Notes: generated by a model not told the origin, from the sequence alone. 64,000 nucleotides of DNA from Candidatus Binatia bacterium (GCA_036563615.1 DATCMB010000014.1:310001-374000), one strand, 5' to 3'. Positions 27,714 to 37,151 are shown, counted from the stretch's first letter. Numbers and translations: made by a program.

Positions 27714-29156
27714 TCATGCGGCAAACGAAAGCGACTGCAGCTCCTGATCAAGCCAGTTGCGGTAAGTCAGCGACACACCGTCCGGACCGAGTTGCATCAC
27801 GCAGAAACCGGTGTTGCCGAGTTCGTTCTCCCGGATGGTGGGGAAACGAGGAGAGGCGTCAACCCATTTCATCTTGCCAAATGCACCGTTGAGCCGGGCA
27901 GCGGACTCGCGTCGCTGGACGTCGGCGATATCCACTGGGAAGCCACCGTGCCCGATACAGCTCGCCACGAACGGCGCGTCGTCCGATGGGTCGAAGAGTG
28001 CGCAGTAATGCTCATCGCCCCAGAACCACAAGTCGACCAACCACTTGCCCTTCGCGTCGCGCGCATACTTGCGAACATCCTCCAAAAGCGGACGCGCCTC
28101 GACATCCCCAAGCCCAAACGGCTCATGCTGGCTCAGAAGGATGTTCTTCAGATCGGCGTCGTATCCCTCGCAAAGTCGGTCGTGCAGCCATTCTCCGAGC
28201 TCGGGAGCAAGGTGACGGCCGTCGTTTGCGTAGTCGTAGGCGGTGTCGATGGCGACGATCTGGTGGTAGGGCCCGCGCAGGCAGAAGTAGCTTGACTCCT
28301 GCTCCTGCATGCCTGGGTACTCGCCGCGCTTGCGCGCGATGAAGTCGAAGTACGCGAATCCCCCTGACAGCATCTCGTGGTTGCCGTTGAGCGCGAAGAC
28401 CCGCGACGTCGGAAAGAGGGGCTCAAGTGGCCGGCGCAGATGCGCATCCACCTCTCCCCACGTCCCGGCGTAGTATACGTCGCCCAAATGGATCGCGTAG
28501 GTCGGGTGTAGGATCTCGATGGCCTTTGCCACGTAACGAGACCCGTACGTTCCGGTCGCGAAGTCGCTGAACAGCGCGACCGAGATCGTGTCGTTCTTGC
28601 CAACCAGGTCGCCGTTCCGAAGCCGCATCGGATAAACAAACCGAGACGTTGCCGCGTGCACGGGACGCCGAGCGCGCTTCAGCAGATGTGCCTTCTGCAG
28701 CAACCAATACCCGCCGCAGTTCGCGACCCAGCCGAGCAGATCACCGCGCACTTCGTAGCGTTGCTCGCCTGGCGACACGGTAATCCCATCGTACACGGGG
28801 ATTCCATCCGGCGGAGGGAACGCCGCTTCGCGTGCCGCACGCGTCGCGCGGAGCTGTGCCGCGAATGGGGCGGGATCGCGAAGTGCCTGCGTGATCTGTC
28901 CGACTGCTGCGCGCAGGTCGTTCGCGGACACGTCCTGCTTGACGGTTTTGCGAACGATCGCGACCAGACCGTCAGGGTCCTCCTCGAGCACCCTGGAGAG
29001 GGCCTTGGCGATGAATCCGTCGACGACGGCACCTGATGCGAGCTCCTCAGCGAAGGATCCGGACAAGAGCGCGCCCGGACTCGCAAGCAGATGCGCGTCC
29101 TCGAGGCGGCCGGTGAAGCCGAGCTCGCGGTAAAGTTCCTTCAGTTCGGTCTCCAT
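27714..29156 (-). CDS. Purple-acid-phosphatase-like metallophosphoesterase
   Basis: 480 residues. Residues 1-110 are helical with no known domain. The calcineurin-like core has metal motifs in order: FSDFATG (Asp198), LGDVYYAG (Asp226, GDxxY form), NGNHEM (Asn259, His260), LLSQHEPF (His344) and WGDEHYC (His383). This order with GDxxY is that of purple acid phosphatases, but the last motif, normally GHxH, is GDEH, so one metal ligand is changed. No signal peptide is seen, unlike most such enzymes. First gene of the minus-strand cassette, with a 24-base gap to gene B. The substrate (nucleotide, phosphoprotein or phosphodiester) cannot be read. Confidence 0.85.
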   Translation of the reverse strand: METELKELYRELGFTGRLEDAHLLASPGALLSGSFAEELASGAVVDGFIAKALSRVLEEDPDGLVAIVRKTVKQDVSANDLRAAVGQITQALRDPAPFAAQLRATRAAREAAFPPPDGIPVYDGITVSPGEQRYEVRGDLLGWVANCGGYWLLQKAHLLKRARRPVHAATSRFVYPMRLRNGDLVGKNDTISVALFSDFATGTYGSRYVAKAIEILHPTYAIHLGDVYYAGTWGEVDAHLRRPLEPLFPTSRVFALNGNHEMLSGGFAYFDFIARKRGEYPGMQEQESSYFCLRGPYHQIVAIDTAYDYANDGRHLAPELGEWLHDRLCEGYDADLKNILLSQHEPFGLGDVEARPLLEDVRKYARDAKGKWLVDLWFWGDEHYCALFDPSDDAPFVASCIGHGGFPVDIADVQRRESAARLNGAFGKMKWVDASPRFPTIRENELGNTGFCVMQLGPDGVSLTYRNWLDQELQSLSFAA

Positions 29157-29658
29157 CTAGCCGCTCCGTGCCGAGGCCCGCCCAAGTGCGGTCCAATCTT
29201 GGTCGGACCGCGAAGAGCACGATACGTGCCGCCATCAGTCAAGTATAAGCCTGTGTCCAGACGACGAATCGCGATCGGCGCTGTGCGATATAATGGACAG
29301 CGTGTCCGCTGCGGTGGACTCCACGTTCCACGGCTCGCAGTCAGCGAGTCGCGACGCGATCCACGCAAGAAGTGCGTCGTCGAATGCGGCTCACACGTGA
29401 AGCCACGACGCTGAAGTGAGTCCGTCGCGCGAGCACGAGCAGCGTCACGGCCCTGCGAATCGCGAGTCGGTCCCGTTGCGTCATAGCGTGTCTCGGGCGC
29501 CGGCGGACCTTCCCCCGCGCCACCGCTCGTCCGACACGTATAGAACGGCGCGCCCCTGCGGAGCTGCGAGCCGGCGATCGCGCAGTCTTGTTCGAACACT
29601 CGCCACCGCCGGCTGGCGCCGGGTGGGTTGCCCCCACCCGGCGCCGCCGCGCGTTCGC
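29157..29658. other. Gene-free stretch of 502 bases between cassette and NHL gene
   Basis: No believable gene. It is less GC-rich than most of the window. TATAAT occurs at 29289-29294 on the plus strand without a good -35 box; TATACT occurs on the minus strand near 29241-29246, which could be the -10 box for the metallophosphoesterase operon. The right end holds the strong hairpin at 29615-29645. Confidence 0.5.
29615..29645 (-). terminator. 13-bp perfect inverted repeat after NHL gene
   Basis: GGCGCCGGGTGGG and CCCACCCGGCGCC with a 5-base loop, 13 bases beyond the stop of the minus-strand NHL gene. There is no T-run on the exit side, so it would act as a T-less hairpin terminator or RNA 3' stabiliser. 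Confidence 0.65.
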
Positions 29659-32600
29659 TCAGTCGTCGAACGCGCTGTGCCAGAAGGCCGCGAACTCGGC
29701 CCCGGTGAGCGGGACCGCCGGCAGCGCGAGCGCCGAGCCGGCGTCCTCGAGCACGAGGACGTTGTTGCCCGACGGCGACGGCAGGCCGACGAGCGCGTTA
29801 ATCACCGCGTCGAGCGAGCCGTCTCCGTTCGGACCGCAACCGGTCGCCACCGGCACCGAGAACGTGCTGTCGCCCTGGGTCGTCCCGGTGACGATCAGCG
29901 CCGAGAGCGGTCCGTTCGGGTTGGGTGTGCCGTCCGGATCGAACGACACGAACTCCGCCATCGCGTTCGAGATGTCGGTGTTCGCCGGGTGCAGGACGAT
30001 CGGATCCGCCTCCGAGCCGATGTAGCAGTTCGGTCCCAGGTCGATGTTCTGGCCGACGAGGTGGATCTTGACCGGCAGCGTCAGGATCGGCCTGCCGACC
30101 TCGATCCCGGCGAGGAGATCGAAGTCGGTCGGCGTGCCCGCGGACTCGACGGTCGCCGTGATGACGGCCGTGCCGACCATGGTGTCGACCGGGTCGGCCA
30201 CGAGCGCGCCGTCGAGCGGCGCGATGAAGGTGAAGGTCGCAGTGTTGATGTCGGCGACGAGCCCACCCTGCAGGTTGCTGTTGCCGGTGATCGTGGGCTC
30301 CAGGTTGCCGAGCTTGATGCTGCCGTGGCTCGAGTTCGACGCCACGCACACCGGCGTCACGGTCACGCCGTCGGTGGCGAGCATCGCCGGATCGTCGACC
30401 GGGCAGCGGTTGAACGGCGTCCAGGCGCCCGGACCCGCCTGGAACGTGGTGTCGGGCCCGAACGTCGTGCCGCCCGAGTTCGTGGCCACCACGCGCACGT
30501 GGTAGAAGTCGCCGACCACGAGCCCGCTGACCGTCCCGCTGGCCTCCTGGTAGTCGTAGCCCGCACGCAGCGCCGATGGCGTGCACGGAACGGTGGTCGC
30601 GTTGGCGTAGCCGTTCTGCTCGAACTCGGCCGCGGTGACGAGCTGCACGCTGCAGGTCGTCCGGCGACCGCGCGTGACGATCGTCGCCTCGACGGTCTTG
30701 GCCGTCTTGCCGGCGCCGACCACACGCTGCGCGGTGATGAACGGCGCACCCGGTCCACGCGCGCCGTACGCCTGCACGACGTCGAGGACGGCGTCGGTGA
30801 CGAGCAGGCTCGTCCGCCGACGACCGGCCGGCGAGCCCGCCGACCAGTACGCGAGGCCGCGCGAGTTGGTCGCGCCGCGGAGCGAGAACAGCTCGTCGAT
30901 GAGCTCACCCGTCGGCGCGTAGATCGCGACGGCGTCGCCGAGGTCGACGTACAGGTTGCCGGTCTTGGGATCGATCGCGAGCGCCGTGCCGGGGCCCGGA
31001 TCGACCGGGGTCGCCGGCCCGCCGGTGAGCGAGAAGCGCTCCGTCGCCCCGCTGAAGTTGATCAGGTAGACGGCGTCGTTCGCCGAGTCGACGGCGATCG
31101 CCTGGATGCCGAACGACGTCGTCGTCCACTGCTGGAGGAAGTTGCCGGCGTGGTCGAACTGGATGACGGTGCCGCTCGCGGCGTCGGCCACCCAGAGGTT
31201 GCCGCTCTGATCGACCGCCACGCCGACGAGGACACCGAACGACCCTTGCGGCGTGTTCGAGCCGTCGATCGTCGCGAGCAGCTTGCCGGCCGGGCTGAAC
31301 TTTTGCACGACGTTGGTGCCCGCGTCACCGACGTACACCGAGCGCCGCGATGGGCTGTTCGAGTTGTCGACCGCGATGAAGGCCGGGACCTCGAACTGGC
31401 CCGGGCCCGAGCCCGGGATGCCGGGGAGGCAGGTCGCCGCGGTGCGGCACACCTGGCTCGCGTTGGAGCCGTTCTGCACGCCCCAGCCCCACGCCCTCTG
31501 GAAGCGCCCGCGCGCGCTGAAGCGCTGGATGCGCGCGTTGCCGCTGTCGGCGACGTAGAACCGGCCGCCGCGCTGGTCGACCGCGATGCCGAGCGGCGAC
31601 GAGAACTGTCCGCCGGCGAACCCGCTGCCGCCGAACGTGTCGACCAGATCGAGGAACGAGAGTCGGGTCTCGAACGTGTCGCCGTCACCGGTCGCCGTGC
31701 CGACCTGGTTCTCCGCCACGACGCGGAAGTGGTAGGTCGTGCCCGGCTCGAGCCCGGTGATCGTGGCGTTCGCCGTCGCCTCGCCGAAGCCGTCGCCGAT
31801 CGGATCCGGCGTGCACGGCGCTGTGGCCGCATCGTCGAAGCCGCTCGACTGGAAGGTCGCGTCGTCGACGTACTCGAAGAAGCACGACGTCGGGAAGCCC
31901 GACGGAACGATGGTCGCGTCGAGCCGCGCGCTCGTGTCGCTGATCTCCGATGCCGACTCGGCGATCACGATCGGAACACCCGCGGTGCGGAACGTCGTGT
32001 CGTTGCCGTTCGTCGTGCCTTCCGCGTTCGTCGCCACGACGCGGAAGTGATAGAGTGTGCTTGACGCAAGACCCGTCGCGTCGGCGCTCACCGGCACGAG
32101 GTCGAAGCCCGCGCCGAGGTTCGCCGGCACGCACGGCAGCGTGTCGGCGTCGTCGAAGCCGGACGTCTGGAAGGTCGCGTCGTCGACCAGCTCGAACACG
32201 CAGCTCGTGTCGAAGCCCGACGGGTTCACCGCCGCGTTCAGCCTCGCGCTGCTGTCGGTGACGTCGGTCGCCGCCTGGGGGCCGATCAGCGGCGGGCCGC
32301 TCGTGCGGAACGTCATGTCCGCGCCGCTCACCGTCCCGACGTCCGAGGTCCCGACGACGAGCTTGAAGTGATAGACCGTCGACGGCGTGAGACCGCTCAC
32401 GTCGGCCGACACCGCGGTCTCGACCGAGATCGGCGGCGCCGGCACGCACGGCGCGGAATTGCCGTAGTTGGTGTCCGTGCCGTACTCGAAGTGGCACTCC
32501 GCGATGTCGCCCGCGCCGGCGGGATCGGCGACGCCGTTCAGCGTCGCGCTGGTCGTCATGACGTTGGTCGCCTCACCCGTCGTCGCTTCGGGCACCGGGA

Positions 32601-33603
32601 CGAGCGGTCCGAAGATCAGGACGCGCGCGCCCACCGACGGGTTCGACGTCACGTAGACGTTGCCGGTCGCCGCATTGACGTCGACGCCGCGCCCGTTGAA
32701 GACCAGGTTCTGGCCGAACTCGCTCACGAGGTTGCCGGATTCGTCGAACTCCCGGACGAAGCTCTCGTGGACGACGTAGACGTGGTGCGTCGCGAGATCG
32801 ACGCCGACCGCACGCGGGCTCTCCTGGTCGATGATGCCGAGGTCGGTGCCGTCGGGTGCGAGCTTGTGCACCGCGTTCAGCCAGGCGATCGCGTAGATCG
32901 TGCCGTCGCTGTCGATCGCGAGGTCGCACGGGTTGAAGGCGACGTCGATCGTCGAGAGGTAGGCTCCCGCCGAGTCGAACTTGTAGATCGCCTGATGGCT
33001 GAAGTCGGCGACGTAGACGTTGCCGTCCGGATCGACCGCCGTGCCGCAGGCGTCGCCGAACGGACCGTCCGGTGTGGTCGAGCCGTTGAGCTGGTAGAGC
33101 AGCGTGCCCGACGCGTCGTACGCCGAGAGCGGTCCGAACTCCGGCAGGACGTAGAGGTTGCCCTCGGAGTCGGTGTCGGAGTTGTCGACCGCGAGCCCGG
33201 GCTCGGCGTTGAACGAGAACGGACCGATCTCCGAGAGGAAGTTGCCGTCCGCGTCGAAGCGGACGACCACGCCGTGCTGCTTGTCGATCACGTAGACGTC
33301 GCCGTTCGACTGGCGAATGTCGACGCGGTCGGCGTTGTTGCCGAGCGATCCGGCGGGCGTGTCGGCGCCGGTGAACTCGCTCAGCAGCAGGTGGCTCTCC
33401 GCCGCCTGCGCGCTCGCGGCGAACGCGCTCACGACGAGGACGGCGAGCGCGAGCCGGGCGAGCCGCGCGGCGAGACGTGCCGGCGGGCTCCCGCCCGGGT
33501 CTGCGGCGCGGACGCCGCCGTCGCCTAGCCCCGCTCGTCGTCTGGCGACCGTCGAGCGTCGTCGAACGACCGGGCGAGCAGCGCAAAAACGTGTGAACGA
33601 CAT
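29659..33603 (-). CDS. Large secreted NHL-propeller/fibronectin-like protein
   Basis: 1314 residues. ATG at 33603 with an AGGAGGGAG ribosome site. A long basic leader is followed by a hydrophobic segment and a likely cut at SAQA-AES near residue 68. Residues about 75-335 and 655-960 are NHL beta-propeller repeats (e.g. GDVYVIDKQHGVVVRFDADG, NLYVLPEFGPLSAYD). Between them lie three or four fibronectin-type-III-like repeats, two with near-identical wording (VDDATFQ-SGFDDA, then PC) and a conserved Cys pair each; one more follows the second propeller. The C-terminal region (about 1090-1180) is the part duplicated in the relic at 26030-26285. Probably extracellular or surface-attached; no enzymatic motif seen. 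Confidence 0.88.
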   Translation of the reverse strand: MSFTRFCAARPVVRRRSTVARRRAGLGDGGVRAADPGGSPPARLAARLARLALAVLVVSAFAASAQAAESHLLLSEFTGADTPAGSLGNNADRVDIRQSNGDVYVIDKQHGVVVRFDADGNFLSEIGPFSFNAEPGLAVDNSDTDSEGNLYVLPEFGPLSAYDASGTLLYQLNGSTTPDGPFGDACGTAVDPDGNVYVADFSHQAIYKFDSAGAYLSTIDVAFNPCDLAIDSDGTIYAIAWLNAVHKLAPDGTDLGIIDQESPRAVGVDLATHHVYVVHESFVREFDESGNLVSEFGQNLVFNGRGVDVNAATGNVYVTSNPSVGARVLIFGPLVPVPEATTGEATNVMTTSATLNGVADPAGAGDIAECHFEYGTDTNYGNSAPCVPAPPISVETAVSADVSGLTPSTVYHFKLVVGTSDVGTVSGADMTFRTSGPPLIGPQAATDVTDSSARLNAAVNPSGFDTSCVFELVDDATFQTSGFDDADTLPCVPANLGAGFDLVPVSADATGLASSTLYHFRVVATNAEGTTNGNDTTFRTAGVPIVIAESASEISDTSARLDATIVPSGFPTSCFFEYVDDATFQSSGFDDAATAPCTPDPIGDGFGEATANATITGLEPGTTYHFRVVAENQVGTATGDGDTFETRLSFLDLVDTFGGSGFAGGQFSSPLGIAVDQRGGRFYVADSGNARIQRFSARGRFQRAWGWGVQNGSNASQVCRTAATCLPGIPGSGPGQFEVPAFIAVDNSNSPSRRSVYVGDAGTNVVQKFSPAGKLLATIDGSNTPQGSFGVLVGVAVDQSGNLWVADAASGTVIQFDHAGNFLQQWTTTSFGIQAIAVDSANDAVYLINFSGATERFSLTGGPATPVDPGPGTALAIDPKTGNLYVDLGDAVAIYAPTGELIDELFSLRGATNSRGLAYWSAGSPAGRRRTSLLVTDAVLDVVQAYGARGPGAPFITAQRVVGAGKTAKTVEATIVTRGRRTTCSVQLVTAAEFEQNGYANATTVPCTPSALRAGYDYQEASGTVSGLVVGDFYHVRVVATNSGGTTFGPDTTFQAGPGAWTPFNRCPVDDPAMLATDGVTVTPVCVASNSSHGSIKLGNLEPTITGNSNLQGGLVADINTATFTFIAPLDGALVADPVDTMVGTAVITATVESAGTPTDFDLLAGIEVGRPILTLPVKIHLVGQNIDLGPNCYIGSEADPIVLHPANTDISNAMAEFVSFDPDGTPNPNGPLSALIVTGTTQGDSTFSVPVATGCGPNGDGSLDAVINALVGLPSPSGNNVLVLEDAGSALALPAVPLTGAEFAAFWHSAFDD

Positions 33604-34276
33604 CGCTTCTCCCTCCTCGGTTCAGGCCGCCGCGCGATCCCCCGAATCCTCATTCGACGCGGCGGGTAGTGGCGGTCTTGCGTGCTGTGCGGACGACGTC
33701 GCGCAGGGCGGGCGAGGCGCCGCGCTTCGCGCGGGTCCGGGCTCGAACCGGCCCCGGCAGCACCGCCGGCGCGTCCCGACCGGCCGACCTACGCCGGGTC
33801 GAGCTCGCCGAACGGTGGTTCGAGCTGCGCGACATCGCCGTCTCCCGCGGACTTCGTTCTCGTCGCGGACGGGAAGAGGTGGCGGCCAGAGCGCGGCGGG
33901 GCCGCTGATCCTCGCTCCCGAGCCCGGTGCCCTTCGGCAAGATCGAGAGAGGAGACCCGCGCGCGGGTCTACGGCATGTCGTGGAATTCGGTGCGCGCGC
34001 CCGTCAGCAGTCGACGCCAGTGACCAGTCGGCGCACCAGGCTCATCGCCGCGCTTACTGCCGCGACTCTTTCGAATCAAGGCACTTCGCCGGTTCTTTTT
34101 TGCTAGACGCTCGCTCTCTCTGCACACCAGCGCGCGGGTCCGCAGCCGCAGTCCGTCGCCTGCGTCGAGCGGCACGACGGCGAAGGAAGATTCGCCGCTC
34201 CGGACGCGCCGTCCGCCGCAGTGGTCCCCGCCGTCCTCGATGCCTATGCTGCGCGGGGCCCGAGCACTCGACCGTC
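33604..34276. other. Gene-free stretch of 673 bases before ubiB-like gene
   Basis: The plus frame of the ubiB-like gene stays open through this stretch but the translation is Arg/Pro/Ser-rich without family features, so I leave it out. It holds a perfect 18-bp palindrome at 33953-33970. A short T-run (TTCTTTTTTGC) near 34092-34102 is the only AT-rich spot. Divergent promoters for the NHL and UbiB-like genes should lie here. Confidence 0.5.
33953..33970. promoter_or_regulatory. Perfect 18-bp palindrome
   Basis: AGACCCGCG followed by CGCGGGTCT is fully self-complementary. It lies between two divergent genes, so an operator for a dimeric regulator or part of a hairpin is possible. The GC content makes chance palindromes more likely than usual. 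Confidence 0.3.
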
Positions 34277-35578
34277 ATGCCTGCACCCCGTTCCTCCCTC
34301 TGGCGCATCACCGTGCGCAGCGCGCAGATGGCGCGCGCGGCCGTGATCGCCGCCGTGGTCTTCCTGCGCGAGCTCGTTCGCCGCCGCGACCGCGGACGCG
34401 ACGCGCTCCCGGGCGCGCTCGGCCACGCTTTGACGCGGCTGTGCACGACGCTCGGCGCGACCTTCATCAAGGTCGGGCAGATCGCGTCGACGCGCTCCGA
34501 CCTGCTGCCCGGTCCGCTGGTCGACGAGCTCGCGCTGCTGCGCGACCGCGTGCCGCCGTTCCCGTTCGCCGAGGTACGACGCATCGTCGAGCACGACTTC
34601 GGGCGCCCGCTCGAGGAGATCTACGCGAGCTTCGAGGTGGAGCCGGTGGCGGCGGCGTCGGTCGCGCAGGTGCACCGCGCCGTGCTGCGCTCGACGGGCG
34701 ACGTGGTCGCGGTCAAGGTGCGGCGTCCCGACATCCTCGAGAAGGCGCGCCTCGACCGCGCGATCCTGCTCTTCGTCGGACGCACGCTCGAGCGCCTGTT
34801 CCCGACGCTGCGCCTGATCGCGCTCGAGGGCGCGCTCCGGACGTTCTGCGACGCGGTCGGCCAGCAGATCCACCTCACCAACGAGGCGCGCAACAACGCG
34901 CGCTTCACGGCGAACTTCGCCGACGACCCCGACATCCTCTTCCCGCGTCTCCACCCGGAGGCGTGCTCGGACTCCGTCCTCACCATGGACTTCGTCGAGG
35001 GCGTTCACGAGGACGAGCTCGAGGAGCGCGGCGTCGACGCGCGCGCGCTGGTCGCGACCGGCATGCGCTGCATCTGCCGGATGATCTTCCTGCACGGCTT
35101 CGTGCACGCCGACCTGCACCCGGGCAACCTGCGCTTCCTGCCGCCCGGACGCCTCGTGCTGCTCGACCTGGGTCTCGTCGGTGAGCTCACCGACGAGGAT
35201 CGCCTGATGACCGCGCGCACGCTGTTCGCGCTCTCGACCGGCGACGGCGTCACGGTCGCGCGGCTCTTCCACGAGAACGCGACGCACGCGGCGACGCCGG
35301 ACTACGCGGCCTACGAGCGCGAGATGGTGGCGTTCGTCGACAACGTGAAGCGCAAGGGTCTCGCGAACCTGCAGGTGACCGGCGAGATCGGGCGCATCTT
35401 CGACATCCTGCGCCGCCACCGCATCCAGGCGCGCAGCCACATGACGATGGTCAACGTCGCGATGATGACGGCCGAGGGCCTCGGCAAGCGCCTCGCCCCC
35501 GACCTGTCGCTGACCGACGAGGCCCTGCCCTACCTCGCCGAGGCGCTCGGGTTGCCCGCCCCGCGAGGTGCCGCGTGA
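34277..35578 (+). CDS. UbiB/AarF/ABC1-type atypical kinase
   Basis: 433 residues from the ATG at 34277, chosen because family features begin soon after: the KxGQ motif in FIKVGQIASTRSDLLP (Lys65-Gln68), SVAQVHRAVL (Ala-rich loop), VVAVKVRRP (ATP lysine), HADLHPGNLRF (catalytic loop) and LLDLGLVGEL (DFG equivalent DLG). UbiB proteins bind ATP and support quinone synthesis or lipid handling at the inner membrane. The ribosome site is weak. A C-terminal membrane hairpin, usual in UbiB, is not obvious here. Confidence 0.9.
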   Translation: MPAPRSSLWRITVRSAQMARAAVIAAVVFLRELVRRRDRGRDALPGALGHALTRLCTTLGATFIKVGQIASTRSDLLPGPLVDELALLRDRVPPFPFAEVRRIVEHDFGRPLEEIYASFEVEPVAAASVAQVHRAVLRSTGDVVAVKVRRPDILEKARLDRAILLFVGRTLERLFPTLRLIALEGALRTFCDAVGQQIHLTNEARNNARFTANFADDPDILFPRLHPEACSDSVLTMDFVEGVHEDELEERGVDARALVATGMRCICRMIFLHGFVHADLHPGNLRFLPPGRLVLLDLGLVGELTDEDRLMTARTLFALSTGDGVTVARLFHENATHAATPDYAAYEREMVAFVDNVKRKGLANLQVTGEIGRIFDILRRHRIQARSHMTMVNVAMMTAEGLGKRLAPDLSLTDEALPYLAEALGLPAPRGAA

Positions 35579-35638
35579 CGCGGTTGCCGCGCGACGCCGG
35601 CAAGGCATAGGGCTGCAGGACGAGCACGAGCGATCGCC

Positions 35639-36214
35639 ATGATGACGTCTCCCCGACCGACGGAGTGGAAACGCCCCTTCACCGACCGCTTGCTGGGGGC
35701 GCTGCGCCTCGACCAGAGCGTGTTCGCGGAGGTCGCGCGCGACCCCGACGCGATGGGACAGGCCGCCGCCGTGGTCGCGCTGGGCGCGCTCGCGCAAGGG
35801 ATCGGCGGCGTGCAGGCGACGAGCACCTCGGAGCTGATCCTGGGCATCGCCGCGATGGTGCTGTCCGGCTTCTTCGGCTGGATCGTCTCGACCGCCGTCA
35901 TCTGGCTGGTCGGCGTCGGCCTGCTCGGCGCGCGCGCGGAGTATCCCGACCTGCTGCGCACGCTCGGCTTCACCAACGCGCCGAAGCTTCTCTGGCTGCT
36001 CGGCGCGCTGCCGCTCGGGCCTGCGCTGTTTGCCGCGATCGGGCTGACGATTTTTGTCTGGACGATCGCGGCGCTCGTGCTCGGCGTCCGACAGGCGCTC
36101 GGGGTGACGACGGGTCGCGCCGTGCTGGTCTGCGTGCTCGGCATGATCGCCGGTCTCGTGCTCGCGCTCGTGATGGGCGCGATGATCGGGCTCGGCGCGG
36201 GCCTCGTACGCTGA
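35639..36214 (+). CDS. Yip1-family membrane protein
   Basis: 191 residues; two adjacent ATGs (35639, 35642). N-terminal signature FTDRLLGALRLDQSVFAEV with RDPDAMGQAAAVVALGALAQ, then about five membrane helices. This matches bacterial Yip1-domain proteins, whose function is unknown. Sixty bases after the UbiB-like gene, so it is probably in the same transcript. Confidence 0.82.
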   Translation: MMTSPRPTEWKRPFTDRLLGALRLDQSVFAEVARDPDAMGQAAAVVALGALAQGIGGVQATSTSELILGIAAMVLSGFFGWIVSTAVIWLVGVGLLGARAEYPDLLRTLGFTNAPKLLWLLGALPLGPALFAAIGLTIFVWTIAALVLGVRQALGVTTGRAVLVCVLGMIAGLVLALVMGAMIGLGAGLVR

Positions 36215-36316
36215 CACGCCGACGCAACGCGCCACGCCCTGGCGGGCGCGGCTGCGATGCGATACGCAACCGCGTCCGACGGAGGTGATGTTGGAGATCC
36301 CGAGCGAGGTTGCGGC

Positions 36317-37141
36317 ATGGTGAAGGGCGCGCGGCGCGCCGCGCGGACGACCCGCAAGCGCGCTGCACGAGCGAAGGTCGAGCCGTCGACCGTTCGTCTC
36401 GACCGCGACGGCGCGGTCGCGACCATCACGCTCGACCGGCCCGAGAAGCTCAACGCGCTCTCCCCGCGTGAGCACCTCGCGCTGCAGGAGATCCTGGGCG
36501 AGCTGCGCTCGGACTTCGACACCCGGGTCGTGATCCTGACCGGCGCGGGTCGCGCGTTCTCCGCCGGGGCGGATCTCGCGAACGTGCGCGAGGAAGGCGC
36601 GCCGCGCAACGACCTCGAGCGCCGCCACCGCGCGCGGATCGGCGACCGCACCGTCGCCGCGATCGAGGCGCTCGACCAGATCACGATCGCCGCGATCAAC
36701 GGGCTCTGCATCGGCGGTGGCGCCGTCCTGGCGCTCGCCTGCGACATGCGCGTGATGGCGCGCGACGCCTGGATGTCGATCCCCGAGGTCGAGATCGGCA
36801 TGCCGCTCACCTGGGGCGCCCTGCCCTTGCTGGTGCGGGAGATCGGCCCCGCGCGGACGATCGAGCTGGTGACGACGTGCGATCGCGTGCAGGCGCAGGA
36901 CGCGCTCGCGTGGGGGCTCGTGAATCACCTCGCCGACGACGCAGTCGAAAAGGCTCGCGACATCGCGGCGCGCATCGTCCGACAGCCCGCGGTGCCGGTC
37001 GCGATGACCAAGACCACCGTGCGCGCGCTGCGGCGCACGTTCGCGCAGGGCGACGTCACCGCGGCGGACGGCGACCTCTACTGGCTCGCGATCAAGCTCG
37101 GCGGCCTCAACCTCGGCCGCTTCGGCAAACGAGGCAGATGA
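36317..37141 (+). CDS. Enoyl-CoA hydratase/isomerase family protein
   Basis: 274 residues from the ATG at 36317; an in-frame start 60 bases earlier exists but lacks support. A basic leader of about 25 residues precedes the crotonase fold: ITLDRPEKLNALSPREHLAL, GRAFSAGADLANV, NGLCIGGGAVLALACDMRV and SIPEVEIGMPLTWGALP. The Glu of PEVEIG sits at the usual second catalytic position. Substrate unknown. Third crotonase-fold family occurs at 40282-41109; the three are clearly different from each other. Confidence 0.88.
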   Translation: MVKGARRAARTTRKRAARAKVEPSTVRLDRDGAVATITLDRPEKLNALSPREHLALQEILGELRSDFDTRVVILTGAGRAFSAGADLANVREEGAPRNDLERRHRARIGDRTVAAIEALDQITIAAINGLCIGGGAVLALACDMRVMARDAWMSIPEVEIGMPLTWGALPLLVREIGPARTIELVTTCDRVQAQDALAWGLVNHLADDAVEKARDIAARIVRQPAVPVAMTKTTVRALRRTFAQGDVTAADGDLYWLAIKLGGLNLGRFGKRGR

Positions 37142-37151
37142 ACGGCGGAGA

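Noticed and set aside
27462..27717. A separate short gene starting at 27717 in the frame of the C-terminal half of cassette gene B
   Set aside because: Its first 60 residues are Arg/Ser-rich and overlap the metallophosphoesterase stop; the frame from 27689 has the better ribosome site and natural composition, so a frameshifted single gene is preferred.
29289..29294. TATAAT as a plus-strand promoter
   Set aside because: There is no acceptable -35 box 16-18 bases upstream and no plus-strand gene downstream before the NHL gene.
33604..34276. Extension of the UbiB-like gene upstream to 33317
   Set aside because: The frame is open, but the translation is low-complexity and runs into the divergent NHL gene; UbiB family features begin just after 34277.
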